DNA from: Andalucia godoyi
Lineage: Eukaryota > Discoba > Jakobea > Jakobida > Andaluciidae
Reading direction: 5' to 3'
Length of the DNA: 64,000 bases
Assembly (NCBI GenBank): GCA_009859145.1
Contig: VRVR01000033.1
Location: 124,001-188,000, forward strand
Position numbers and translations under genes: made by a program. The notes under the pieces are model-generated. The model saw only the letters and a list, made by a program, of their open reading frames with translations. It was not told the origin of the DNA and made no database searches. This document shows, one piece after another, positions 1-9,664 of this stretch; position 1 is the stretch's first letter; the number at the start of each line of letters is the position of its first letter.

Positions 1-2
1 TT

Positions 3-908
3 CGCAATGCTGCAATGATGGGGCTGCATGGGTTCTACCAGAATGAAGGATTTGTGCTTGTTTCGACTCCCATTCTGACCTCGTCTGACTGCGAGGGCGC
101 AGGAGAAGCGTTCGAGGTTTCCAAATCGGCTGAGTTTTTCGGTGGGAAAACTGCATTTTTGACTGTATCGGGGCAGCTCCAGGCCGAGGCGTTTGCTCTA
201 AGCCACTCAAAGGTCTACACATTCGGCCCAACATTTCGCGCGGAAAACTCCCAAACCAGCAGACACTTGGCAGAGTTTTGGATGTGCGAGCCTGAGATGT
301 GTTTCGTTGGGCTCCCTGAATTGATTGAAAATGCAGAGCAGGCGATCAAGTGCGCTGCAAGAAGGGTTTTCGAGTCTTGCTCGGAAGATGTTGAGTTCTT
401 TGAGAAGCGATATGGCCTGCAAAAAGTCGATTTACAAGCTCCCTGGAAGCGCATTTCGTACGATGATGCGATTGTGGCTCTTCAGAAATCGGGAACTTCC
501 TTTGAAAAAGAAGTCAAGTTTGGAATGGATCTGGGTTCGGAACATGAAAAATGGCTCGCGGAAGTGTACGCGGACCAGCAACCGATCTTCTTGTTCGGGT
601 TTCCGCGCGAGCTGAAGCCATTTTACGTCAAGGAGCGCGACTCCTTTGACCTTTTGGTTCCGAAAATTGGAGAGCTGATTGGAGGCTCTGTTCGCGAAGA
701 GCGATTCGATATCTTGCGAATGGAGCTCGAGGCGCGGAAGATGCCCCTCCAGCACTATGGATGGTACTTGGACCTCCGGAAGTACGGATCGGCTCCTCAC
801 GGAGGATACGGCATCGGCTTTGAGCGCCTCGTCAGAATGGTCACCGGTCTCGAGAATATACGAGATGCTGTCCCCATTCCACGTGTCCCCAACTGCCTCC
901 CCATGTGA
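3..908 (+). CDS. Asparaginyl-tRNA synthetase, organelle/bacterial type (5' truncated by window edge)
   Basis: This is the C-terminal ~302 residues of a class IIb aminoacyl-tRNA synthetase that charges tRNA-Asn. The frame is open to the window edge (Arg-Asn-Ala-Ala before the first Met at 15), so the N-terminal anticodon-binding OB fold lies outside. Class II motif 2 is seen as FRAENSQTSRHLAEFW with an acidic E-x-E stretch after it. Motif 3 is GYGIGFERLVRMVTG, followed by the AsnRS-type tail NIRDAVPIPRVPNCLP. That tail resembles mitochondrial/bacterial AsnRS (NARS2-like, ending in a Pro-Arg-x-Pro motif) rather than the cytosolic enzyme, so an organellar role is inferred. No introns are visible in the part shown. 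AspRS is unlikely because of the motif 2 and tail residues. Confidence 0.9.
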   Translation, partial: RNAAMMGLHGFYQNEGFVLVSTPILTSSDCEGAGEAFEVSKSAEFFGGKTAFLTVSGQLQAEAFALSHSKVYTFGPTFRAENSQTSRHLAEFWMCEPEMCFVGLPELIENAEQAIKCAARRVFESCSEDVEFFEKRYGLQKVDLQAPWKRISYDDAIVALQKSGTSFEKEVKFGMDLGSEHEKWLAEVYADQQPIFLFGFPRELKPFYVKERDSFDLLVPKIGELIGGSVREERFDILRMELEARKMPLQHYGWYLDLRKYGSAPHGGYGIGFERLVRMVTGLENIRDAVPIPRVPNCLPM

Positions 909-1175
909 CTTACCGCACGACCGAACAGTAAAACTACGCTGTTCAATTGTTGGTGCTTTTTTTTCTGCATGCGAGCAGGAAATCGAAGGGTCGAAAACGA
1001 TTTTCGTTTGCCTGCGCGCCCCGTCTTTCGGGAGTTGTTTCGTCATTTCAGTTTCTTCATTTATTTCGCATACCGAGCTTGCGTGAGAACAGAATCGATT
1101 ATCAATCTTCTTCTTTTCTGTTTCTGTTTTTTTAGTGAGTAGAGGGTGTTTTAATTTTTTGTTTTTTTAAGTTTC

Positions 1176-3074
1176 ATGTCCGACGGGATGCAGCGGGGTT
1201 CGGAAGTCGTTTCAGAGACCGGGAATGTCGACACTTCACAGGAACCGGATGACATAGAAATCGAGGTCATTGAGAACTACGTTCCCAGACCGGTGAAGGA
1301 GCCGATGGGAATATTTTGGGAAGACTTGTCCTACTCGGTCGAGTTCAAAGACCCAAAGACGAAGAAGGTGGCTTCAAAGCAGATTTTAAGAAGTGTTTCT
1401 GGCTGCGCGCTTCCGGGTGAGCTCTTGTTTATTATGGGAGGTTCTGGAGCTGGAAAATCGACTCTCTTGAACGCTGTTGCCTGGAGACTGTTGAACGGAA
1501 CGCTAAAAGGGACTCTAAAAGTGAATGATTACCCGGAAGAAAAATACGCAGATATCGTCAAAAACCATTCTGCATATGTGCTGCAAGCTGATATAATGCT
1601 GGAAACGCTGACACCTCGAGAAGTATTGTCTTTTCAAGCGGAGTTGAAAATGCAAGACTTGGCTCTTGTGGAGGATGTCCTTCACGCTTTGGACCTCGGG
1701 AAATGTGAGGATACGTTGATATCCAAGATTTCGGGAGGACAGAAGAAGCGAGTTTCCATCGCGATGGAATTGCTTGCGAATCCAGCCTTGCTGTTGCTGG
1801 ACGAACCGACGTCGGGGCTGGACTCGTTTACTGCTGTGAAACTGATCCAGTTGCTCAAAAAGATGGCGGTTCTGGACAACCGGACGATCATCTGCACGAT
1901 TCATCAACCCTCCTCGGACATTTTTGCCTTGTTTGACAAGCTGCTCTTGTTGGACGAGGGAGGCGTGGTCTATTTTGGCAAGGCGCAGGAAGTGATCCCG
2001 TACTTTGATTCCATTGGCTATCCCACTCCAGCGTACTCGAATCCCGCAGATCACTTTATCAGCGTTACGAAAACGCGCGATTCCAGAAAGTTGGTCAGTC
2101 TGTATGCGCAGTCCGACTATGCTGTGAATGCGCAGAAGAGCATGATTCTTGTCCCAAAGAATGAGGGGTTTGCACTTACCAAGCCTCTTGGACAAGTCAA
2201 CATCCTTGCGCAGGCCCTGATCTTGACGCGCCGACAGTTTACTGCGTCCAGGAGAGAACCCATGGTAACGACAGCAAAGTTAGCACAGACTATTTTCTTG
2301 TCCATCATTGCCGGGCTCATCTATCTGGGGTTAGGAACCAATCAGCAATCCATCCAGGATCGAACAGGTGCCTTGTTCTTCCTGTGCACCAACGCCGGAT
2401 TCAGTGCGATTACCGGGGTCGTCTTTGTGTTTCCAAAAGAGAAACGCGTATTTTTGAAAGAACAGAGGTCGAATCTGTATTCAACGCTGATGTACTATAT
2501 CGCCAAGGTGCTTTCTGACTTGCCGTTCCAAGTCTCGCTCAGCTTGCTGTTTTCAACAATCGTGTATTTTATGATTGGCTTCCAAGTCAATGCAGCAAAG
2601 TTTTTCATCTTTGCAGCGGCCATGCAAATGCTGACGCAGGTATCGGCTGCAATGGGCTACATCATTTCTGCTGCAGCCCCAAATGGCGACATTGCCTCAG
2701 CCCTCATACCCGCAGTAATGATTCCGTCCATGTTGTTCGGTGGTTTATTCATCAATCTGAATTCCATTCCGTACTACTTTTATCCGTTTGCGTATATTTC
2801 TCTGATTCGCTACGGATATGAAATTGTTTCCAGAAACGAATACGAAGGCCTGTCGCTGCATTGCTCCACTGGAGAGACCGTCAATGGAATTTGCCCGGTA
2901 ACAAACGGGTCGCAGGTTCTCTCGCAGCAAGATCTGGAGTTTGATATCTATCAATCGTTCCTGGTGCTCCTCGGTCTTTACTTTTCTGCACGTATTTTGG
3001 CATATTACATTCTCAATTTGGCGGCAAACGGCATTCGAGGAAACGGTCCTCGACGGGTGTCCAAAGCTGCATAA
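1176..3074 (+). CDS. ABCG (White/BCRP-type) half-transporter
   Basis: The protein is 632 aa in reverse ABCG order: nucleotide-binding domain first, then the membrane domain. Visible motifs are Walker A GGSGAGKST (about residues 87-95), signature SGGQKKR (~185), Walker B LLLLDEPTSG (~206) and the H-loop CTIHQPSSD (~242). About six hydrophobic segments follow from residue ~355, with an extracellular loop holding several Cys (CSTGETVNGIC) before the last span. Half-transporters of this family dimerise to export lipids, sterols or xenobiotics; the substrate cannot be read from sequence. The ATG at 1176 follows a T-rich leader, and the length matches family members of about 600-680 aa. The gene ends convergently with the kinetochore gene, about 300 bp away. 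Confidence 0.95.
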   Translation: MSDGMQRGSEVVSETGNVDTSQEPDDIEIEVIENYVPRPVKEPMGIFWEDLSYSVEFKDPKTKKVASKQILRSVSGCALPGELLFIMGGSGAGKSTLLNAVAWRLLNGTLKGTLKVNDYPEEKYADIVKNHSAYVLQADIMLETLTPREVLSFQAELKMQDLALVEDVLHALDLGKCEDTLISKISGGQKKRVSIAMELLANPALLLLDEPTSGLDSFTAVKLIQLLKKMAVLDNRTIICTIHQPSSDIFALFDKLLLLDEGGVVYFGKAQEVIPYFDSIGYPTPAYSNPADHFISVTKTRDSRKLVSLYAQSDYAVNAQKSMILVPKNEGFALTKPLGQVNILAQALILTRRQFTASRREPMVTTAKLAQTIFLSIIAGLIYLGLGTNQQSIQDRTGALFFLCTNAGFSAITGVVFVFPKEKRVFLKEQRSNLYSTLMYYIAKVLSDLPFQVSLSLLFSTIVYFMIGFQVNAAKFFIFAAAMQMLTQVSAAMGYIISAAAPNGDIASALIPAVMIPSMLFGGLFINLNSIPYYFYPFAYISLIRYGYEIVSRNEYEGLSLHCSTGETVNGICPVTNGSQVLSQQDLEFDIYQSFLVLLGLYFSARILAYYILNLAANGIRGNGPRRVSKAA

Positions 3075-3378
3075 GGCTGTTTTGTTAATTGTTTTGTTTT
3101 TGTTGTTTCTGCGGGGGGGGCGGGGGGGTTTCTTTTTTCTTCCTTCTCTTTCCCCCTTCGTCCCCTTCATCGTGATTTGTGCGTTTAGTTGTGTCGAAAT
3201 AAAGGCGTTTCTGTTTGCGACTTGCAGTTTTTGCATCAGACTGGGGCCTGTGGGTGGAAGGGTGGGAGATGACGAACTTCCGATGTGCTGCCGTATACGT
3301 TCCGTTCTCATCTTCCTTGGAAATGGGAGGGGAAAAAATAAAATAAGTATACTGGTGAGTGAGTGCCGTTAAAAGCAA
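3075..3378. other. Convergent 3' intergenic spacer with G-runs
   Basis: This spacer lies between the convergent stops of the ABCG gene and the KNL1-like gene. It holds two runs of G (around 3113-3127) and T-rich stretches. I see no coding signal, only short overlapping frames. Confidence 0.5.
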
Positions 3379-5820
3379 TTACATCTTTCTGGGCTTTGCA
3401 CTGTCCCGTGCTCTACCTACCATCCAATTAACGGTCTCGCAGCCACCCCTTGCCCACTCAAACCGGCTTTTCACATTCGAGCAGATCCACGACTCAATTT
3501 CAGAAGCCAGCAGAGCGGTAGCCGATGTCGAAGACGAGACGATTGCCTTTTGCAGCGATCCAGACTGTTTCTCAAATGTCAAGTCAACCGTGACACCGTA
3601 CGAAGAATCGAGAAGAACGTGAACTGAAGTCAAGATTCGAGGAATCAGCTCTGCGCAGTTCAGTTCCAGAGTCAGTGAATCTTCGATGCGCTCAGCCTCC
3701 GCCTTCAGCGTTTCGACCTCGGAAGTGGAATAGTCGACGGCGGTGTGGACCAACGAAGAAATGTCATTTTGGGCGGACTGCAGGGAAGCATCCATCTCCG
3801 CGAGCATCCTTCTGCTCTCTTCCACTTGCTGGGAAAGACTGGAGTTCTTCTTCTCAAGCGACGACACGACACCGGTAAGTTCAGCCAGCTCATCCTGCTC
3901 CTTCAAAGACAGAGCCTGAATGGAACGAGTGCGTTCCAGCAGTTCTTCCTGCTTCTTTTCCTGAAGAAAGATGATTTGTTCCTCGACGGACATCGTAGAT
4001 TCCGTGACATCACGCAGCAGTTGCTCCAAGCCTGAAACATCGGATTCGAGAGTCAGCACTGCCTGCTCCTTGTTCGAGACCATGTGCTTCTCAATGCGCG
4101 ATCTCCACATGTTCCATTCGCTCTTCGCCCGAACCGATGCGACTCCCTTGATGCGCTTCAAGCACGACTCGCTGATTTGGGTATCGTGCGGAACCTCCGA
4201 CTCCAAAAGCGATGCAATTCGCATGGACATGTCTTTGGAGACAGACTCCAGTTGCGAGACCGCCCACTCCAGGTAGTCGTGCTCAGGAAGCGTAATGACG
4301 CCTGCGCGCAGGACATCGTCAAAGTTGAAATCAACCGGCGCGGAGGGAATCATAATTGAGGAGGTGGACCGCTTGGCAGTCATGGAAGTGGACAGATCCA
4401 GCATGCTTGCATCTGACATGAAAGAAAGCACATCCCTCAGAAGCTTCCTTGGTTCGCCGCTGTTTGCCGCATTCGCCCCGGCATTTGGCTTGTCTCCTTG
4501 ATCAAGCTCAGCATCGCGAGGAAGGATCTGTGTAACATCCATGTCCATATCGCCGCCATCCGAAGCACCACCCAGCGACCTTCTCTGTTCAGCAAACCGC
4601 GGCACAACAGAGGTGGAGTCCATGTTCATGCTTTGCTCGAGCCCTGCAGTCACGCTTCCTCTTGGCAGAACCGACGTCAGCTCCATTCCCATCGACTCAC
4701 GTTTCCAAGATTGAGTAGCTTCCTGTTCTGACTCTGCAGAAGATTGGAAACGGCTCCGTGGAAGCACACTTGTCAAATCCATTCCAACTGATTCGCGATT
4801 CATGTCCTGAGAATAAGGCTGAGAATGATTTTGCGGATGTGATTCCATGGGGGATAACACACGTGTGCACTCCATATCCATTGGTTCCCCGGTCATTTCC
4901 AGGTAACGAGCATCGCTGCGCGGAAGAACCGAGGTGAATTCCATTTCGAATCCGTTGATGGATTCTCTGGCCGGAGTCACATTCGCAAGCGGTGTCTCCA
5001 GGTTTCGCGGAAGCACAGCAGTGAGCTCCATTCCGATGGATTCACGACCTGCACTTTCAAAGACTGCACCTTTCCGGACTTCTTCTTCGCCTGAAGCAGG
5101 ACACAGCCGCGGGATAACGCATGTCAGTTCCATCTCTGCAGTGCTATCCTGGTGAGCGGCCGCGAATGTGCAAGACCCGGTGACCATCGATCGGGGAAGA
5201 ACAGCAGTAAGCTCCATCGCTGCGTTCTCCACCGACGCTCTGCGAACCTGCTGCGGGGTTCGTTTGGGAGTCGCTTTCTGCACAGGCTTTGCAGGAGACT
5301 GTGATGGTTGATTATTTGTGGACGCCCGCTTTCGAAGGGGTAAAACGGAAGTGAGATCCATTGTGTCGTTTTGGACATGAATCTCCGACAGCACTGAGCC
5401 TGAAATATCAGACGCTGAAATTTCAAATGAGATGTTTGCGTTGCTGTGAGCCGAATTATCAAATGCAGATGCTGTTGTTGGTGTTGATGATGATGACACC
5501 GAAGAAGAAGAAGAAGAAGAAGAAGAAGAAGAAGAAGAAGAAGAAGAACTGATTGAGGAAACGGTCGAAGCAGTCGTGTTCGCGCTGTCATTGGAGAATG
5601 CAGGTTTCGAAGCAGCAAGTACCGGAGAGTCCCATTCTGCTTGTCTTGTTTCGAACACGCGGATCTGGTTACTCGACGCAAACGAAACACGCTTGTTTCC
5701 TCCGATGGAAGATGCTCGTTTGGAAGACCGGCGCTTCTTTTGTCCTGATTCCGGCGAAAGCATCATTGGATACGAAGCCGGGCTCTCGCAAATCATGTTT
5801 TCCTTGTTGGAATATGACAT
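3379..5820 (-). CDS. KNL1/Spc7-like outer-kinetochore scaffold with ten MELT-type repeats
   Basis: The 813-aa protein resembles KNL1/Spc7, which recruits Bub3-Bub1 and PP1 to kinetochores. Near the N-terminus is a PP1-docking motif in a KNL1-like context, KRVSFASSNQIRVFE (residues ~43-57), after a basic stretch. A KEN triplet at residues 6-8 may be an APC/C degron. Ten MELT-type repeats run from about residue 150 to 440, most with the pattern M-E/D-L-T-x-V-L-P-R; the Thr is the expected Mps1 target. A poly-Ser tract (~90-115) is encoded by a GAA/TTC microsatellite. A long coiled coil (~600-730) and a compact C-terminus fit the Spc7 coiled-coil/RWD region that binds Mis12. KNL1s are poorly conserved overall, so the call rests on the combination of motifs. 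Confidence 0.88.
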   Translation of the reverse strand: MSYSNKENMICESPASYPMMLSPESGQKKRRSSKRASSIGGNKRVSFASSNQIRVFETRQAEWDSPVLAASKPAFSNDSANTTASTVSSISSSSSSSSSSSSSSSSSVSSSSTPTTASAFDNSAHSNANISFEISASDISGSVLSEIHVQNDTMDLTSVLPLRKRASTNNQPSQSPAKPVQKATPKRTPQQVRRASVENAAMELTAVLPRSMVTGSCTFAAAHQDSTAEMELTCVIPRLCPASGEEEVRKGAVFESAGRESIGMELTAVLPRNLETPLANVTPARESINGFEMEFTSVLPRSDARYLEMTGEPMDMECTRVLSPMESHPQNHSQPYSQDMNRESVGMDLTSVLPRSRFQSSAESEQEATQSWKRESMGMELTSVLPRGSVTAGLEQSMNMDSTSVVPRFAEQRRSLGGASDGGDMDMDVTQILPRDAELDQGDKPNAGANAANSGEPRKLLRDVLSFMSDASMLDLSTSMTAKRSTSSIMIPSAPVDFNFDDVLRAGVITLPEHDYLEWAVSQLESVSKDMSMRIASLLESEVPHDTQISESCLKRIKGVASVRAKSEWNMWRSRIEKHMVSNKEQAVLTLESDVSGLEQLLRDVTESTMSVEEQIIFLQEKKQEELLERTRSIQALSLKEQDELAELTGVVSSLEKKNSSLSQQVEESRRMLAEMDASLQSAQNDISSLVHTAVDYSTSEVETLKAEAERIEDSLTLELNCAELIPRILTSVHVLLDSSYGVTVDLTFEKQSGSLQKAIVSSSTSATALLASEIESWICSNVKSRFEWARGGCETVNWMVGRARDSAKPRKM
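5505..5546. repeat. GAA/TTC trinucleotide microsatellite inside the KNL1-like CDS
   Basis: About 13 perfect GAA units are read as serine codons on the minus strand, giving the poly-Ser tract. Length polymorphism is likely, and it would stay in frame. Confidence 0.9.
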
Positions 5821-6059
5821 TTCTTCTTCCCGCTTATTATTATTACTGTTGTTTTTCCTTCCTTTTTTTCCCCGAGATGTGCGCGCTCAGCAAGAAAACG
5901 GGTGTTCGTTTGTTTGTACTTTTCTGGGAAAATGCCTTTGTTTTTGGAAGGACAATATTTGCCTTTTCCTTCCTTTGTTCTTTGCAGTCTTGTCAGTGTG
6001 TCCGCGCTTTTTTTTTTTCTTGGTTTGGTTAACGGTGCACTTTGCCGGACTGTTATCAG

Positions 6060-6150
6060 CTGACACTCACACTGACACTCACACTGACACTCACACTGAC
6101 ACTCACACTGACACTCACACTGACACTGACACTCACACTCACACTGACAA
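6060..6150. repeat. Minisatellite of ACTGACACTCAC-type units
   Basis: A 12-bp unit alternating TGACAC and TCACAC is repeated about seven times, with one irregular step near the 3' end. It sits between the divergent KNL1-like and D-lactate dehydrogenase genes (spacer 5821-6429). The rest of that spacer is T-rich leader with no coding signal. Confidence 0.9.
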
Positions 6151-6429
6151 GTTCATAGCAAAACTGAGCGGCAGGTGAAAGGGGCAACTCGAAGTGTGCA
6201 AAAATAGACTGTTCTTGGCGGATGTTTTGCATTTTGCTATTTGAGCGTAATCATATAAAAGAAGAAAAATGCGGCTGTGATTCCTGAACACAGAATAAAG
6301 TCTGTTTTTGTTTTGGTTTTTTTGTGGTGTTTTATAATCCCTTTTTTCGTTTTATTTATTTTTATTTTTTATTTAGCCTTTTTGGTTTCCAGTTCACACA
6401 GCATTAGAAAGAAGAAGAAAAAAATAGAT

Positions 6430-7461
6430 ATGGCCAACTTCAAAATTGCCTTTTTCTCGGCACGCAACTACGATCGTCTGTTCTTTAATAAGGCAGCTTC
6501 AGCGCACCCAGAGATCCAGATTTCGTACTTTGACTCTCTTTTGGATGAGTCGACGGTGAAGCTGGTGGATGGTAGTGATGCCGTCTGTGTGTTTGTGAAC
6601 GATGACGTGAACGCGAAAGTCATTGGGCAGTTGCAAAAGGCAGGCGTGAAGTTGATTCTGACGCGATCAGCGGGATTCAATCAAATCGATCTCGTGGCTG
6701 CTCAGAAATGTGGGCTTCCAGTGATGCGTGTTCCTGCGTATTCGCCTCATTCGCCTGCGGAGCATGCAGTCTCGATGATTCTTGCTCTGAACAGAAAGCT
6801 GCACAAAGCGTACAACAGAGTTCGAGAAGGAAACTTTGACATTGACGGTCTACAAGGCTTTGATATGTTTGGGAAAACCGTTGGAGTGGTCGGAACGGGG
6901 AAGATTGGTGCTATTGTGTGCAGGATTCTTTCGCAGGGGTTCCAGTGCAAAGTCCTGTGTTTTGACAAGTATGAGAGCGACGAGGTCAAGAAACTCGGTT
7001 GCAAGTATGTGTCGCTGGATGAACTTCTGGCTGCTTCGGACATCATCTCGCTCCATGCACCGCTAACAAAGGAGACGGAACACATGATCAATGTAGATGC
7101 CATTGCAAAATGCAAGTCTGGAGTCATGATTATCAACACTGGACGCGGTGCGCTGATCGACACAAGAGCACTCATCGATGGGTTAAAATCAAAGAAGATC
7201 TCGGCCGCAGGACTTGATGTGTATGAAAAGGAGAAAGAGTACTTTTACAAGGACTGCTCTGCAGAGGCTGTTGCAGATGACTTGCTCTCCAGACTTCTTA
7301 CGTTTCCGAACGTCCTCATCACATCGCACCAGGCTTTCTTGACCCACGAAGCTCTGACTGCAATCGCGGAAGTCACTGTTGGAAATGTTGCGACATTCCG
7401 TTCCCAAAAGTCGAACGAAAAAATGACAAACGAAGTCAGACCGGAAGACGCAAACTTCTGA
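6430..7461 (+). CDS. D-lactate dehydrogenase, LdhA-type D-2-hydroxyacid dehydrogenase
   Basis: The 343-aa enzyme is of the NAD-dependent D-2-hydroxyacid dehydrogenase family and most resembles bacterial fermentative D-LDH (E. coli LdhA, ~329 aa), which reduces pyruvate to D-lactate. It shows the Rossmann motif GVVGTGKIG (~151), HAPLTKETEHMIN, the catalytic-Arg motif NTGRGALID (~237), the Glu in GLDVYEKE (~266) and the catalytic His in SHQAFLTHEA (~299). The frame is open upstream to 6277, but that part is low-complexity leader; the ATG at 6430 gives MANFKIAFFSARNYD, the expected start. No targeting signal is obvious, so a cytosolic enzyme is inferred. Its bacterial look suggests an old lateral acquisition, which needs a tree. 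Confidence 0.92.
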   Translation: MANFKIAFFSARNYDRLFFNKAASAHPEIQISYFDSLLDESTVKLVDGSDAVCVFVNDDVNAKVIGQLQKAGVKLILTRSAGFNQIDLVAAQKCGLPVMRVPAYSPHSPAEHAVSMILALNRKLHKAYNRVREGNFDIDGLQGFDMFGKTVGVVGTGKIGAIVCRILSQGFQCKVLCFDKYESDEVKKLGCKYVSLDELLAASDIISLHAPLTKETEHMINVDAIAKCKSGVMIINTGRGALIDTRALIDGLKSKKISAAGLDVYEKEKEYFYKDCSAEAVADDLLSRLLTFPNVLITSHQAFLTHEALTAIAEVTVGNVATFRSQKSNEKMTNEVRPEDANF

Positions 7462-7673
7462 ACTCCGAGCTCAATCTCTTCTCATAGTGTCGATCGTAAA
7501 AATCGGAAGTCCCTCTCATCATTCGTGAATGCGTCTTCGTTTCCGTTCGTTCGTTGGGAGATCCATGCTGATCTTTTATCTGAAGCCTTTAGGGCACACC
7601 CATTTAAATCAATGCAGGGATTCCAGGAACGGGAGGCGTGAAATGCCCGGCGGAACCAGATATTTTCAATCGT

Positions 7674-7914
7674 TCATGAGTGCCCTACGCGAGACTCCGG
7701 CTCGCGCGGGAGCAGGGTGAACGCTTTGTGGCCATGGATGCGCCCCTGCTGCTGCAGATGCCAGTGGTAGCGCACATGGCGTTCAAGCCAGTCGTCAGAG
7801 CACCACAAGAGCGCGCGCTCGGCATCGATGAACTCACGGAAATGGGTGCATTGCTGCACCTCTCCGGGCTGGCGCACGATGTCGTAGAACACACGCGTCC
7901 AGTGCACCCCTGAT
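7674..7914 (-). pseudogene. GC-rich open fragment of unknown origin
   Basis: A 77-codon frame that is clearly more GC-rich than the AT-rich DNA around it, with protein-like composition (e.g. ERALLWCSDDWLERHVRYHW). It starts just after a CAG at its upstream edge, so it could be a relic exon, a gene fragment or part of a mobile element. I do not recognise the family. The opposite strand is also open, so coding strand is uncertain. Confidence 0.25.
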
Positions 7915-8385
7915 GTTGGATTAAAACAAATAAATAAAATACATAGTATTTTATTTAATATTTTGGCACAACGAAACTAAAAGAGAAAAACAAGAGCAAA
8001 CAAAGAAAGAGAAACAGACCAAACAGACAACGTGTGGCGAAGTGTGAGGAGGATGTGGTGCCAAATAAACACGGTGAAGTATCAAAAAAAAAAAAAAAAT
8101 ACGAACACAGCAGTGTTTTATTCAATATTTTATTTGACACAACGAAGTCCAAGGTGAAACGGGAGAAAGGGAAAAGGAAAAAGGGAATGGGTTCAACAAA
8201 CAAAATCCAGGGGACGAGAGACAGCGGATAACAGGCAATAGATGAAAGGAAAAGAGAGAAACGGAAAGGGGAAAACGAAGACCGGTCTGAGGAACTGCTG
8301 GAATGTCTGAATGGAAAGCGCCCTTGTATATTTTTATATTTTTTTTTGATTCAACCGTAACTGCTTGTCCACTGGTTTATCCCCT

Positions 8386-8388
<3 letters not shown>

Positions 8389-8419
<31 letters not shown>
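8389..8419. repeat. ATT trinucleotide microsatellite
   Basis: About ten uninterrupted ATT/TTA units about 80 bp upstream of the LicD-like gene. Confidence 0.9.
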
Positions 8420-8498
8420 GACGACATATTTACACTCTAAATTATTTTAATTTTGTTATTGGCACACCGACGATAGAAGTAATCTGGGTTTGCAGAAG

Positions 8499-9563
8499 AT
8501 GCCGTGTTTTCCGTCGAGAAAAAAAGCAGTTACCTTGCGGAGCACCCCAGCGAAATCCTGGGATGTGCCTTTGCATCTGATGGAGTTACTGCATGAAGTC
8601 GTTATTTTGTGTCATTCAAAAGGCTGGCGTCCATATCTTGATTTTGGATCGCTGCTTGGGTGCATTCGCACGGGAGTCATGGTTCCCTGGGACTACGATG
8701 TGGATATTTCGTTCTTCGAGGAAGATTACAATCAAATGCTCGAGTTTTTCAATTCATTGCCTGCAAAAACTCTTGGAAACATGCGTTGGGACGCTCTTAC
8801 TTCGTACACGATGGGCGATCCAGCGACGTGTCGTATTTTTCACGCTGTTGCACCAGTTCGGTATCCGTGGAAGGAGAACATGTCGTTTGAAACTGGGATT
8901 GATATCATGTGCGTGAAGATGTATCCAGAGACCAAGGAATGTGGAACTAGCATGCGTGCAGAAACATATCAGCGATGGCGAGGTGTCTACACACACCCTG
9001 AAGACTGTGTCTATCCTTTGAAACAAGAATGGTTTATGGGAATCAAGTGCTGGGTCCCCAACAAGCCAGAGGAAGTCCTAAAGCGAAACTATGGAAAGAA
9101 CTGGAAGAAGCCCGACGTTTCTCAGGAAAAGGTGGACGAATACGGAATCCTTACCCTTCCTCCTTGTACAGTAATTTCAAAGTCTACGGTTTTCTGCAAG
9201 ATTGTGCCGTTGAAGGATCCAGCGGAAGAACTGACGGAAAAGGGTTCGAGCTTGGCCGAAGTTGCACGAAATGCTGCCGTCACAGAAGACTGGAAGTTGC
9301 CTGTGATTGTCTGGTTCATCGCAGAAACAGATGCTGAACAGGGGGGGTTGGATCAGCCGGCGTTTGAAAGTGCAAAAAGCATGGGAGCCATCATCAGGTC
9401 TTCGGATTTTGGTGTATGGGGCAAGCTGTTTGCTGTAGAAGCGACACCGTTGACTGCGATTTTGCTCGATACTGCCAAGTATTGGTGGAGATTGGCTCCG
9501 ACAAGAGTGGAAGACGTTGTGGACTTTACGCCTGTGCTCCCGCCGCCGACCAGCACCAAATAG
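8499..9563 (+). CDS. LicD/fukutin-family nucleotidyltransferase-like protein
   Basis: The 354-aa protein has the LicD family core: LDFGSLLGCIRTG followed by VPWDYDVDISFFEED, the acidic D-x-D-type metal site of phosphotransferases that add phosphocholine or ribitol-phosphate to glycans (LicD, fukutin, FKRP). A later YGKNWKKPD also fits the family. There is no N-terminal membrane anchor, unlike Golgi fukutin, so location is unclear. The C-terminal ~120 residues (from ~235) are not recognised and hold a second globular-looking segment. The ATG at 8499 was chosen over the upstream in-frame TTG. Donor and acceptor cannot be inferred. Confidence 0.78.
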   Translation: MPCFPSRKKAVTLRSTPAKSWDVPLHLMELLHEVVILCHSKGWRPYLDFGSLLGCIRTGVMVPWDYDVDISFFEEDYNQMLEFFNSLPAKTLGNMRWDALTSYTMGDPATCRIFHAVAPVRYPWKENMSFETGIDIMCVKMYPETKECGTSMRAETYQRWRGVYTHPEDCVYPLKQEWFMGIKCWVPNKPEEVLKRNYGKNWKKPDVSQEKVDEYGILTLPPCTVISKSTVFCKIVPLKDPAEELTEKGSSLAEVARNAAVTEDWKLPVIVWFIAETDAEQGGLDQPAFESAKSMGAIIRSSDFGVWGKLFAVEATPLTAILLDTAKYWWRLAPTRVEDVVDFTPVLPPPTSTK

Positions 9564-9664
9564 AGCCGGGGCTGGTTGCTGGTTGCTGCTGTCGTTGCTG
9601 TTGTTGCTGCAGGAGTTGGTCACTCTTTTCTTTTGAACGGCATCTTTTTTTCTTTATGGATTCG

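Larger units (their letters stand above)
7462..8489. other. Gene-poor spacer of ~1 kb with low-complexity DNA
   Basis: No convincing complete gene. It contains a GC-rich frame fragment (7674-7914), a degenerate AT-rich repeat pair near 7940-7985 and 8100-8150 (each holding TTTATT(C/T)AATATTTT-like sequence and CACAACGAA), an A15 run near 8083-8098, and an ATT microsatellite near 8389-8419. Confidence 0.6.

Noticed and set aside
6060-6150. CRISPR-like array
   Set aside because: Units are 12 bp and contiguous, with no unique spacers; it is a minisatellite in eukaryotic DNA.
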